From GCA-2687515 sp963582805 (GTDB lineage: Bacteria > Pseudomonadota > Alphaproteobacteria > Rhodospirillales > UBA2165), in assembly GCA_963582805.1 (NCBI GenBank), contig CAUZTZ010000074.1, forward strand, positions 1-14,129: a DNA stretch of 14,129 nt. The letters are read 5' to 3'. Shown in pieces: positions 1 to 6,969 of the stretch. The notes below the pieces were generated by a model. The model made no database searches, was not told the DNA's origin, and saw only the letters and a list, made by a program, of their open reading frames with translations. Position numbers and translations under genes: made by a program. The first letter of the stretch is position 1, and each line of letters starts with the position of its first letter.

Positions 1-2
1 CG

Positions 3-1064
3 GTTGGCGGGCCCAAGCTGCGCCTTGGCAATTGGTATCTGGGCGCCGCCCTCGGCTTTATTCTGGGCGCCGCTATCGCCCTCGGATGGGCATTGCCGGC
101 GGGAATTACCGGCGGCGAGGAATATCGCAACGCCATATTCTGGGGCCAATCCGCAGGCAGGCTGGTCAGCTCCTTTGCCCACCAACAGCCCGTCTGGTGG
201 TATCTGGCGATCCTGCCGGGATTGCTGCTGCCGTGGATTATCTGGCCGAGCCTTTTGCAGGCTGTCTGGCGGGCGGCGCGCAGCAGGTTTCGCACCGGCG
301 GCAGCGGCCAGCCCGACGCCGGTTTGCGCCTGGCCGCCGTATGGATCCTGGCTGCCTTTGTTCTGTTGTCCTTCATCAGCGGCAAACGGCCGCATTATTT
401 GTTGCCGGTGTTTCCGGCCATTGCCATTGCCGGGGCTGTTCTGATCGCCCGGCTGACCGCCGCCGACTTGATCGGGCGCCGGTTGGACATGGCGCCGGCG
501 GCGGCGATCGCCGGGCTGCTTGGCCTTTTGGTTTTGGCGGCGCCGCAAATCGGCGCCAGGCTGGAATTGCAGGCGCTTACCGCCACGGTACCGGTCTTGT
601 GGGCGCTGCCGCTGCTGGCCGCCGCCGCATTGCTGATGATCGTGCCGCCCGCCGCCGCCCAGGCCCGTATCCTGGCCATCAGCGGGCTTAGCGCCATTCT
701 GCTGATCGCATTACAGGGAATTGCCCAGCCGAGGCTCAACCAGGCGTACGATCTGGGGCCGCTGGCCAAACGCCTGTCCGCAGCCCAAGCAAAGGGCTAC
801 GTCATCGCCAATTACGGCAAGTATCACGGCCAGTTTAATTTTCTGGGCCGCCTGAGAAAACCGCTGGTCGAAACCGGTGACGGCGAGATTATGCAATTTT
901 TGAAAGACAATCCGAACGCCAAGATTGTTTCCTACCACGACCGCATCAAAAAGAACCGGGCGCCCGATTACGTTCAAAAATTCCGCAACCGGCTGATCGC
1001 GGTATGGGATGGCGCGGCGGTCAGGATCGATCCGGACGTGGCCAAACGAAACTGGGAACCCTAA
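3..1064 (+). CDS. ArnT/PMT-like membrane glycosyltransferase, 3' part
   Basis: The reading frame is open from the first bases of the window, so the start lies to the left and about 353 C-terminal residues are present. The visible part alternates hydrophobic helices (around NWYLGAALGFILGAAIALGW, WWYLAILPGLLLPWIIW, AAVWILAAFVLLSFIS and later Ala/Leu-rich segments) with short polar loops, then ends in a soluble tail of about 100 residues. The short motif SGKRPHYLLPVFPA matches the S-G-K-x-x-x-Y-x-L-P signature seen in ArnT/GT39-type glycosyltransferases, which use polyprenyl-phosphate sugars at the periplasmic face of the inner membrane. The catalytic first loops with acidic residues are outside the window, so donor and acceptor cannot be inferred. 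The gene converges on hdaA with only 8 bases between the stop codons. I am confident of the coding region and moderately confident of the family. Confidence 0.8.
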   Translation, partial: VGGPKLRLGNWYLGAALGFILGAAIALGWALPAGITGGEEYRNAIFWGQSAGRLVSSFAHQQPVWWYLAILPGLLLPWIIWPSLLQAVWRAARSRFRTGGSGQPDAGLRLAAVWILAAFVLLSFISGKRPHYLLPVFPAIAIAGAVLIARLTAADLIGRRLDMAPAAAIAGLLGLLVLAAPQIGARLELQALTATVPVLWALPLLAAAALLMIVPPAAAQARILAISGLSAILLIALQGIAQPRLNQAYDLGPLAKRLSAAQAKGYVIANYGKYHGQFNFLGRLRKPLVETGDGEIMQFLKDNPNAKIVSYHDRIKKNRAPDYVQKFRNRLIAVWDGAAVRIDPDVAKRNWEP

Positions 1065-1072
1065 TCCCCGGC

Positions 1073-1741
1073 CTACAGTTCGGCGAGAATACCGCGCACG
1101 AAGGGCAAGGTGATTTCCCGGCGGCGCGCCAGGGCAGCCCGGTCGATGCGATCAACCAAATCGCGCGCCGCGCCCAGGGACCGCTCGATCCGCGGCACCA
1201 TAAAATCGATCACCGTTGCGTCGATGGACAATTGCCGGTCCGAAAACAGTTTGACCAGCACGCCCTTTATGACCGTGTCGTCGGGCTGGCCAATTGCACA
1301 TGCGGGCGCGCCGAGCAAACGCGAGGACAAATCCCGTAAATCCGGGTTCCAGATTTTGGGCGCCTTCGAGGACATCAGCAATAATTGCCCGCCCGCCGCC
1401 GCAACCGCATTATAGATATGCAGCAGCGTTTCCTCGGCAAATTCCGTATCGGCGTCGTCGGCGGTGTAGGCCGCGGCGGCGGTATCGATGCGCGCCAACG
1501 CCGCCTCCTCGTTTTTGGCGCCGTTCAACGAGCGGGCACCGCTGCGGCTTGAAAACACCTGCACCAGATGGGATTTGCCGCATCCGGCGGCGCCGTAAAT
1601 GATCAACGCCGGCGCCGGCCAGTCAGGCCATCGGTCGAGCCAGGCAACCGCATCCCGGTTGCAGTCCGACACCAGAAAATCTTCTCCCGACAGGGCCGGG
1701 CGATGGTCAAAGGAAAAGGTGAACTGGTCCGGTGCGCTCAC
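1073..1741 (-). CDS. hdaA: HdaA-like DnaA regulatory inactivator (AAA+ ATPase)
   Basis: This 222-residue protein is a DnaA-family AAA+ domain without the DNA-binding domain IV, as in Hda/HdaA. In this family the protein binds the DNA polymerase sliding clamp and stimulates hydrolysis of DnaA-ATP, preventing over-initiation of replication. Visible elements are an N-terminal clamp-binding-like motif QFTFSF (residues 6-11), the conserved HRPALSGEDFLV segment, Walker A GAAGCGKS (50-57), a Walker B-like ADDAD (94-98), sensor-1-like LLLMSSKAP (about 120-128), an arginine-finger region ending R141, and a sensor-2 region SLGAARDLVDRID. The start is GTG and overlaps the stop of the upstream permease gene as GTGA. 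No good Shine-Dalgarno is visible, so initiation probably depends on translational coupling. It is the last gene of a four-gene leftward operon. Confidence 0.88.
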   Translation of the reverse strand: MSAPDQFTFSFDHRPALSGEDFLVSDCNRDAVAWLDRWPDWPAPALIIYGAAGCGKSHLVQVFSSRSGARSLNGAKNEEAALARIDTAAAAYTADDADTEFAEETLLHIYNAVAAAGGQLLLMSSKAPKIWNPDLRDLSSRLLGAPACAIGQPDDTVIKGVLVKLFSDRQLSIDATVIDFMVPRIERSLGAARDLVDRIDRAALARRREITLPFVRGILAEL

Positions 1742-2709
1742 GAAGGATCGCCGCGATCTTCGCCGCCGCCGCCAGCCGGGCCGCCGGCATCATTGTAGAG
1801 CGCGCTGTCCAGATATTGATCGATCACGAAGCGGACCACGACGCCGATGGTAGCCGCCACCGGAATGGCCAGCAGAATTCCGGTAAAGCCGAACAAGGCG
1901 CCGCCGACCATGAGCGCGAATATGACCCATACCGCATGCAGACGAACCTTATCGCCGACAAATTTTGGCGTAAGGAATAGGGATTCCAATAATTGCCCGA
2001 CCGCGAATACCGCCAAAACCAAAAGCACCGGCTGCCAATCGCCAAACTGAACCACGGCGATCGCAACCGCAACGGCCAAGCCGATCAGCATGCCGAAATA
2101 GGGAACAAACGACATCAAGCCGGCGGCGATACCGATCAGCAGACCAAAATCGAGGCCGACCAGCGTCAGGCCAACGCCGTAGATGACCGCGAGGAACAGC
2201 CCGACGATCATCTGGCCGCGCACAAAACCGGCGATGACACTGTCGATATCGGCAAAGATGGCGCGCAAGTCCGGCGCCGAGCCCCTCGGCAGCCAGCTAT
2301 CGATCCGGGTGACGATACCGTCCCAATCTCTTAACAGATAGAAACTGACCACCGGCGTGATCACCAGCAGGGAAATCGCGTTGAACAAGGCCAATCCACC
2401 CTGCCAAATGCCACCCAATACCCGGATCAGCCAGGACGCCGCCGCGGCGCCAAAGGTTTTGGAGGTAGCGCCGATTTCGTTCAATGGCTGGCCGGGGAAT
2501 TTTTCCTGGAGCGCCGCCTTGGCCGGTTCCAGCCACGCGGTTACGGTATCGATTATCGCCGGGACTTTTGCGAACAACCCGACGATTTGGCTCTGCAGCA
2601 GCGGCGCAATAACGATGACCAGCGCAATCATCACCGCAAAAAACAGGATGCAGACCGCCAGTGTCGCGGCCAGTCTGGAGGCGCCTTTATTTTCGATCCA
2701 ATCGACCAC
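1738..2709 (-). CDS. AI-2E family transporter (PerM-like), main open frame
   Basis: The open frame gives 323 residues of an AI-2E/PerM-type permease, an inner-membrane protein with many helices. Recognisable are the start of the conserved core (LDPVVDWIENKG just before and after the frame start), a large soluble loop (about residues 50-85, ending in an amphipathic segment), and the C-terminal helices with FVPYFGMLIGLAVAVAIA and FTGILLAIPVAATIGVVVRF. The frame as it stands starts at a GTG inside the conserved core and lacks the usual first transmembrane helix. That helix is encoded immediately upstream in another frame (see 2710-2827). With one base removed from an A run at 2734-2737 the gene would extend to a GTG at 2827 and encode 362 residues, a normal family length. 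The stop overlaps the hdaA start. Substrates of this family are diverse and cannot be predicted. Confidence 0.82.
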   Translation of the reverse strand: MVDWIENKGASRLAATLAVCILFFAVMIALVIVIAPLLQSQIVGLFAKVPAIIDTVTAWLEPAKAALQEKFPGQPLNEIGATSKTFGAAAASWLIRVLGGIWQGGLALFNAISLLVITPVVSFYLLRDWDGIVTRIDSWLPRGSAPDLRAIFADIDSVIAGFVRGQMIVGLFLAVIYGVGLTLVGLDFGLLIGIAAGLMSFVPYFGMLIGLAVAVAIAVVQFGDWQPVLLVLAVFAVGQLLESLFLTPKFVGDKVRLHAVWVIFALMVGGALFGFTGILLAIPVAATIGVVVRFVIDQYLDSALYNDAGGPAGGGGEDRGDPS

Positions 2710-2827
2710 CGGATCGAGGAAATAGGCGACCGCAAAACCGGAACAGGACGCTGCCGGCCATTACCAACAGCGCAATTGCGGCGGCCAGAACCGCCGTCCA
2801 AATCCAGAACTGCCGCTCGCGGCTCAC
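2710..2827 (-). pseudogene. Frame-displaced N-terminus of the AI-2E transporter
   Basis: Reading leftward from a GTG at 2827 gives V-S-R-E-R-Q-F-W-I-W-T-A-V-L-A-A-A-I-A and then LLVMAGSVLF, a typical first helix of an AI-2E permease. After that the frame becomes nonsense, while the -1 register continues as AVAYFLDPVVDWIE, the conserved family core. The switch falls at CGGTTTTGCGG (leftward strand), where one T too many would explain the shift; the run is AAAA at 2734-2737 on the given strand. The GTG overlaps the stop of the upstream phosphatidyltransferase as GTGA and has a GGAG 8 bases before it, so it is clearly the ancestral start. Either the gene is genuinely frameshifted, or this is a sequencing or assembly indel, or (least likely) there is recoding. 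Confidence 0.8.
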
Positions 2828-3390
2828 TCGCCGGGCTCCATCGCCGCCGCCCGGCGGCTCCAGATAATCACATAGGTCGTGCCCGACCAGATCGAAGTGA
2901 TGGCAACCGCCATGCCAGCGATTTGAATTGCCAATTCAGCCTCAATAGAGAATCCCGCCGCCCCCATCACGAGCATGACCATAAGAAACTGGAAGGTCGT
3001 ATTGACTTTCGAGATGGTCAGCGGGTGCATGGTCAGGTTTTGGTATAATATCTGGTAGACCGAGGCGCCGGCGACAATCAGGCCATCGCGAAAGACCACC
3101 AATATGACCAGCCAAACCTCGATATAACCGGCAGCGCCAAGAGTGATAAAGACGCTGATCAGCAAAGCCTTGTCGGCGATCGGGTCGAGAAAGGCGCCGA
3201 TCTCGGAGCGCAGATTGAACCGCTTTGCGATATAACCGTCGAGGGCGTCACTGAACCCGGCGGCGACGAACACCCAAAATGCCGCCAACAGGTAGCCATT
3301 CAATATCAGCCACACGGTACACGGAATTGATAGGATACGCCCAAGGCTGATGAGATTGGGAATATTCAGCTTCAACGTTTGGTATTTCAA
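2824..3390 (-). CDS. CDP-alcohol phosphatidyltransferase (PgsA-like)
   Basis: This 188-residue inner-membrane enzyme belongs to the CDP-alcohol phosphatidyltransferases, which transfer a phosphatidyl group from CDP-diacylglycerol to an alcohol in phospholipid synthesis. The family signature is present: D48-x2-D51-G52-x2-A55-x9-G65-x3-D69-x3-D73, carrying the four metal-binding aspartates. The usual Ala-Arg of the signature is Ala-Lys here (K56, followed by R57). An N-terminal NIPNLISLGRILSIP segment and about five or six hydrophobic helices complete the fold. The start is TTG, supported by a GGAG 7 bases upstream. It ends in a GTGA overlap with the ancestral start of the AI-2E gene. Glycerol-3-phosphate (PgsA activity) is the likeliest acceptor from length and motif, but a second paralogue with another acceptor is possible, so no symbol is given. 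Confidence 0.85.
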   Translation of the reverse strand: MKYQTLKLNIPNLISLGRILSIPCTVWLILNGYLLAAFWVFVAAGFSDALDGYIAKRFNLRSEIGAFLDPIADKALLISVFITLGAAGYIEVWLVILVVFRDGLIVAGASVYQILYQNLTMHPLTISKVNTTFQFLMVMLVMGAAGFSIEAELAIQIAGMAVAITSIWSGTTYVIIWSRRAAAMEPGE

Positions 3391-3430
3391 TTTTGTACTC
3401 CGGTTATACTTAAGAATGGCAGAAACGGTC

Positions 3431-4519
3431 CTATTTAATCAGCGCCAGGGACCAACTGCCCTCTTCCTCCACCAAACTTAAATCGGCCTGGGCGAGAGCC
3501 AGCTTCAATTGATGCGGATCGCCCAGGTAAAACAAATTAATGCGCGCCTCATTGCGTGACAAAAGAATTAAATCCACGCGCTCGATCACGGCGACCTTTT
3601 TTAACCGGCTTTGCGCTTCGACCCAATCGGAAAGTCCGGTGATCGGCAGAGCCGTGGCCAAAACCGCGCTTAAATCGAACTGCAGCAGATTATCCAACTT
3701 CCATTGATCTTCGATCAGCCCAACCGCCTCGGCCGCGCCGCGCGCCAGCATAGCCTTGACGGTCTCGCCCTTGCCGGCTTGAACGCTTGTGTTGATGGAC
3801 TGGTACCGCTCCGCCGAGCCATGGGTTTTGGCGCTGATTTTAATCGCCGGTACGCCGCGCCGGGTTGCCGTCAATTGGGCATGGGCCACGATCACCGCCG
3901 AGACGCTGTAGTTGTTGGCAATCGATGTCAGCCGGGGCGCGTCTCCCCGGATCGCCAGTTCACCGCCGCCGAGCGCCCGGATATCGCTCAAATCTCCACG
4001 CGGAAGCTGCATCGGCACCAGGCCATCGGCAATATTGACGGCCGCAAAGGCATCGCGCCAGTCATTGGAATCGTCCCACAGGGCCACCGCGCCGGCGGAT
4101 TCATAGACCGGCAGAACCAGCACCGGCTTGGAGCGCGTTTCGGCGAAATCAACCGCCAAATCCCGCAAAAATTCCCGCACCGCGGTGGGTTTGAAGCGGA
4201 AGGTCAATTTCGCCAAATAGCGAATTTGCGAATTTTTTTGATCGGCCACCTGGATATCCTGGACCAGGGCCGAAATATCCTCAGGCGCGGCATCGCCGGC
4301 GCGAACGTGATCGGCGCGCACCGTCAGGCGCCGGAACAACCGCTCAAAAGCTTTGCGCTCGCCGTTGGCAAGAGCCTTTTTGCGCGCCACTTCAGCCGAT
4401 TCGGCCACCTCGTCGACAGCGACACCGGAAATTGTAAACACGTTGGGCGATTGGGCGCCCGCCTGGCCGCCAATAAGGGCCAATGCCAACAAGACCGGCA
4501 AGGCCGCCCAAACCCGCAT
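3431..4519 (-). CDS. DUF2066 family exported protein
   Basis: I recognise this as a DUF2066-type protein, a family of unknown function commonly found at this place in alphaproteobacteria. From the ATG at 4519 it has 362 residues. It begins MRVWAALPVLLALALIGG then QAGAQS, a clear Sec signal peptide with likely cleavage after AGA, so the mature protein should be periplasmic or envelope-bound. The body is mixed alpha/beta; an early segment EVARKKALANGERKAFERLFRR and a later KPVLVLPVY are typical. An upstream in-frame ATG at 4618 would add 33 residues, but these come from a 12-base tandem repeat (PIPRPIPRPI), would precede the signal peptide and have no Shine-Dalgarno. The 4519 start has GAGG four bases upstream. 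It is the first gene of the leftward operon, 40 bases before the phosphatidyltransferase and divergent from purM. Confidence 0.82.
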   Translation of the reverse strand: MRVWAALPVLLALALIGGQAGAQSPNVFTISGVAVDEVAESAEVARKKALANGERKAFERLFRRLTVRADHVRAGDAAPEDISALVQDIQVADQKNSQIRYLAKLTFRFKPTAVREFLRDLAVDFAETRSKPVLVLPVYESAGAVALWDDSNDWRDAFAAVNIADGLVPMQLPRGDLSDIRALGGGELAIRGDAPRLTSIANNYSVSAVIVAHAQLTATRRGVPAIKISAKTHGSAERYQSINTSVQAGKGETVKAMLARGAAEAVGLIEDQWKLDNLLQFDLSAVLATALPITGLSDWVEAQSRLKKVAVIERVDLILLSRNEARINLFYLGDPHQLKLALAQADLSLVEEEGSWSLALIK

Positions 4520-4563
4520 AACCCTCGCCCATCCGGCAATTATCCGGGCGCGGGTTTGGTGTT

Positions 4564-4605
4564 GGATCGGCCTTGGGATCGGCCTTGGGATCGGCAGTGG
4601 GATCA
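4564..4605. repeat. 12-base tandem repeat, about 3.5 copies
   Basis: The unit GGATCGGCCTTG occurs exactly at 4564-4575 and 4576-4587, with two mismatches at 4588-4599, then a partial copy GGATCA. It lies in the divergent region between the DUF2066 gene and purM, just upstream of the preferred DUF2066 start. Each unit contains GATC. Because the unit length is a multiple of three it keeps a frame open (Pro-Ile-Pro-Arg) towards the left, which explains the apparent N-terminal extension of the DUF2066 frame. Confidence 0.85.
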
Positions 4606-4678
4606 TTTCGGTCAGCATCGCATCAATTCTGGTCTTGGCTTCCGGGGTCCGTTAAATTAGCACCACGGGTACACCGGT

Positions 4679-4685
4679 AAAAGGA
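4679..4685 (+). promoter_or_regulatory. Shine-Dalgarno deciding the purM start
   Basis: AAAAGGA stands exactly 8 bases before the ATC codon at 4694, the ideal distance for initiation there. No ATG, GTG or TTG lies in frame between the upstream stop codon (TAG at 4658) and the TTG at 4787, which is well inside the conserved PurM sequence. The ribosome site therefore supports initiation at ATC, or indicates that the sequence here carries a changed ATG. Confidence 0.65.
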
Positions 4686-4693
4686 TTTCCGCC

Positions 4694-5773
4694 ATCTCCT
4701 CCGAAAAGGAAACCAACGGCTTATCTTATCGCGGCGCCGGCGTCGACATCGACGCCGGGGAACGCTTTGTCGATAATATCAAGCCATTGGCCGCCGCCAC
4801 CATGCGCACCGGCGTGGTCTCGGGGCTCGGCGGCTTTGGCGGCCTGTTCGATACCAGCGCGGCGGACTTCACCGATCCCATCTTAGTGGCCGCTACCGAT
4901 GGCGTTGGCACCAAACTTAAAATCGCCGCCGCTGTGGGGCGCCACGACAGCATCGGCATCGATCTGGTCGCCATGTGCGTCAACGATCTGATTGTACAAG
5001 GCGCCGAGCCGCTGTTCTTCCTCGATTATTTTGCCACCTCGAAGCTCGATGCGGATGCCGATACCGCTATCGTTGCCGGCATTGCCGAAGGCTGCCGCCT
5101 GGCCGGGTGCGCGTTGATCGGCGGCGAGACCGCGGAGCTTCCGGGCATATACGCACCCGGTGATTACGACCTGGCCGGCTTTGCCGTCGGCGCCGCTGAA
5201 CGCGGCACTTTGTTGCCGCGCACCGATATAGACCCTTCGGACGTGGTCCTCGGGCTCGCCTCGGACGGCGTTCATTCCAACGGCTATTCCCTGGTACGCC
5301 GGGTGGCCGAGCATGCGGGCGCCGGCTACGGCGATGCGGCGCCATTTGATGGCACACAGAGCTTGGGCGATGCCCTTCTTTTGCCGACGCGCATCTATGT
5401 CAAAAGCTGCTTGGGCGCCATCAGGGAAGGCAACGTCAAAGCCCTCGCTCACATAACCGGCGGCGGGCTGGTGCAGAATTTGCCGCGCATATTACCGGAC
5501 GGCCTAGGCATCGATTTGTACGCCAAGGCCTGGGACATACCGCCGGTCTTTCGCTGGATAAAATCCGCCGGCGGCGTTGCAGAGGCGGAAATGCTGCGCA
5601 CCTTCAACTGCGGCATCGGCATGGCGGTTATCGCCGCGCCCGATCATGCCGCCGATGTGGCCAAATTACTCACCGATGCCGGCGAAAACGTCATTCCCAT
5701 TGGCGAGGTGGTCACCCGGACGCCGGGCCAAGCGACGGTGGTCATCCACGATCAGGCGGCGGTTTGGGAATGA
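4694..5773 (+). CDS. purM: Phosphoribosylformylglycinamidine cyclo-ligase, ATC start proposed
   Basis: PurM (AIR synthetase) closes the imidazole ring of FGAM using ATP, the fifth step of de novo purine synthesis in the cytoplasm. From the proposed ATC start the protein has 359 residues, normal for the family. It opens with (M)SSEKETNGLSYRGAGVDIDAG, followed by the conserved GLGGFGGLF, ATDGVGTKLKIA (nucleotide and metal site), GIDLVAMCVNDLIVQGAEPL and the GGETAELPG loop. The C-terminal domain carries HITGGGLVQNLPRILP. A TTG at 4787 would give 328 residues but remove the strictly typical YRGAGVDIDAG segment and has no ribosome site. ATC at 4694 has a strong Shine-Dalgarno 8 bases upstream, so I place the start there even though ATC is a very rare initiator. 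The gene overlaps purN by ATGA and is divergent from the DUF2066 operon. Confidence 0.9.
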   Translation: MSSEKETNGLSYRGAGVDIDAGERFVDNIKPLAAATMRTGVVSGLGGFGGLFDTSAADFTDPILVAATDGVGTKLKIAAAVGRHDSIGIDLVAMCVNDLIVQGAEPLFFLDYFATSKLDADADTAIVAGIAEGCRLAGCALIGGETAELPGIYAPGDYDLAGFAVGAAERGTLLPRTDIDPSDVVLGLASDGVHSNGYSLVRRVAEHAGAGYGDAAPFDGTQSLGDALLLPTRIYVKSCLGAIREGNVKALAHITGGGLVQNLPRILPDGLGIDLYAKAWDIPPVFRWIKSAGGVAEAEMLRTFNCGIGMAVIAAPDHAADVAKLLTDAGENVIPIGEVVTRTPGQATVVIHDQAAVWE

Positions 5774-6414
5774 TGCGCGTCGGCGTCTTGATATCGGGGC
5801 GCGGCAGCAACCTGCAATCACTGATCGATGCCAGGGACGCCGGCTCGCTCCCCGCCGAATTGGTTTCCGTGCTGTCCAACGTCGCCGGCGCGCCGGGCCT
5901 GGCGCGGGCCGAAGCGGCGGGCATTGCCAGCCAAGTCATCGATCATAAAAATTTCGATGGGCGCGCCCCCTTTGAGGACGCCCTCAATGCGGCGCTCCTT
6001 GAGGCCGACGTGGAGTTCCTGTGTCTGGCGGGCTTTATGCGTCTATTGACCGATGGCTTCGTGAACAAATGGCAGGACCGGCTTATTAACATCCATCCGT
6101 CGCTGCTGCCCGCTTTCAAGGGTCTGGATACGCACGCACGCGCCATCGAGGCCGGGGTCCGCTTCGCCGGTTGCACCGTCCATTTCGTCCGCCCGGCCAT
6201 GGATGAAGGTCCGATCATCGTGCAGGCGGCGGTGCCTATCTTGGCCGGCGACACGCCGGCAAGCCTGGGCGAGCGGGTGTTGGCCGAAGAACATAAAATT
6301 TACCCCCTCGCGCTCCGCATGATTGCCGAGGGGCGCGCCACCGTTGACGGCGCAAGGGTGATCATCGACGGCACCCATGCGGCCATCGCGGCAGTGATAA
6401 ACCCGCCTAGTTAA
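5770..6414 (+). CDS. purN: Phosphoribosylglycinamide formyltransferase
   Basis: PurN transfers the formyl group of 10-formyl-tetrahydrofolate to GAR, the third step of purine synthesis. The 214-residue protein has the phosphate-binding loop GRGSN (10-14), F-M-R at 89-91, and the catalytic triad N107 and H109 in INIHPSLLPAFKG with D145 in MDEGPIIVQAAVPI. Numbering is one off from the E. coli enzyme (N106, H108, D144). Two ATG codons follow each other at 5770 and 5773. The first overlaps the purM stop as ATGA, with GGGA immediately before it; either could be used. The gene is translationally coupled to purM. Its formyl donor is made by Fhs, encoded at the right end of this window. The purN stop is 5 bases from the ndk stop on the other strand. 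Confidence 0.95.
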   Translation: MMRVGVLISGRGSNLQSLIDARDAGSLPAELVSVLSNVAGAPGLARAEAAGIASQVIDHKNFDGRAPFEDALNAALLEADVEFLCLAGFMRLLTDGFVNKWQDRLINIHPSLLPAFKGLDTHARAIEAGVRFAGCTVHFVRPAMDEGPIIVQAAVPILAGDTPASLGERVLAEEHKIYPLALRMIAEGRATVDGARVIIDGTHAAIAAVINPPS

Positions 6415-6419
6415 GCGCT

Positions 6420-6842
6420 CTAGCCGACGAGTTCCAAATCGGAGAAGAAGAAGGCGATTTCCCGGGCCGCCGTGTCCGGCGCGTCCGAGCCATGCACCGA
6501 ATTGGCTTCGATGCTTTCGGCGAAATCCTTGCGAATGGTTCCGGCATCCGCATTGGCCGGGTTGGTGGCGCCCATCACTTCGCGGTTCTTGGCAATGGCG
6601 TCTTCGCCTTCCAGAACCTGGACAACAACCGGGCCGGTGATCATGAAATTACAAAGATCCTCAAAAAATGCGCGCTCCTTATGCACATCGTAAAAGGCTT
6701 GTGCCTGCTCGAGGGTCAGGCGCACGCGCTTTTGCGCAACAAAGCCAAGGCCCGCATCCTCCAGCCTGGCATTGATCTGACCGGTCAAATTCCGGCGCGT
6801 GGCATCTGGTTTAATAATGGACAACGTCCGTTCGATGGCCAT
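6420..6842 (-). CDS. ndk: Nucleoside diphosphate kinase
   Basis: Ndk equilibrates nucleoside di- and triphosphates by a phospho-histidine ping-pong mechanism. The 140-residue length is standard. Visible are the N-terminal ERTLSIIKPDA with K11, and the active-site motif NSVHGSDAP with the phosphorylated H117. R87 in IAKNREVMGATNP and R104 complete the nucleotide site. The ATG at 6842 has AGAGGA 10 bases upstream on its strand. It lies 127 bases downstream of the histidine kinase gene on the same strand; that gap contains several GGCGCC palindromes but no convincing terminator. It converges on purN, with the two stop codons 5 bases apart, a natural neighbour in nucleotide metabolism. Confidence 0.97.
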   Translation of the reverse strand: MAIERTLSIIKPDATRRNLTGQINARLEDAGLGFVAQKRVRLTLEQAQAFYDVHKERAFFEDLCNFMITGPVVVQVLEGEDAIAKNREVMGATNPANADAGTIRKDFAESIEANSVHGSDAPDTAAREIAFFFSDLELVG

Positions 6843-6969
6843 GAAAGCGAATTCCTCTTTCTTTAAATTTCTATGTTACGGTTTCTTGTTAAATTTGCCG
6901 GCGCCAGGGCGGCACCGTTGAAAACCGGCGCCTTAAGTATACAACTCAGGTATGGCTGGCAAACGATTC

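Noticed and set aside
3704..4660. 318-codon plus-strand frame opposite the DUF2066 gene
   Set aside because: The minus-strand protein has a signal peptide and family features; this frame has no ribosome site or domain.
4690..4720. GGAGGAG followed by ATG on the minus strand near the purM start
   Set aside because: It opens no sensible minus-strand frame and is the complement of the purM leader and first codons.
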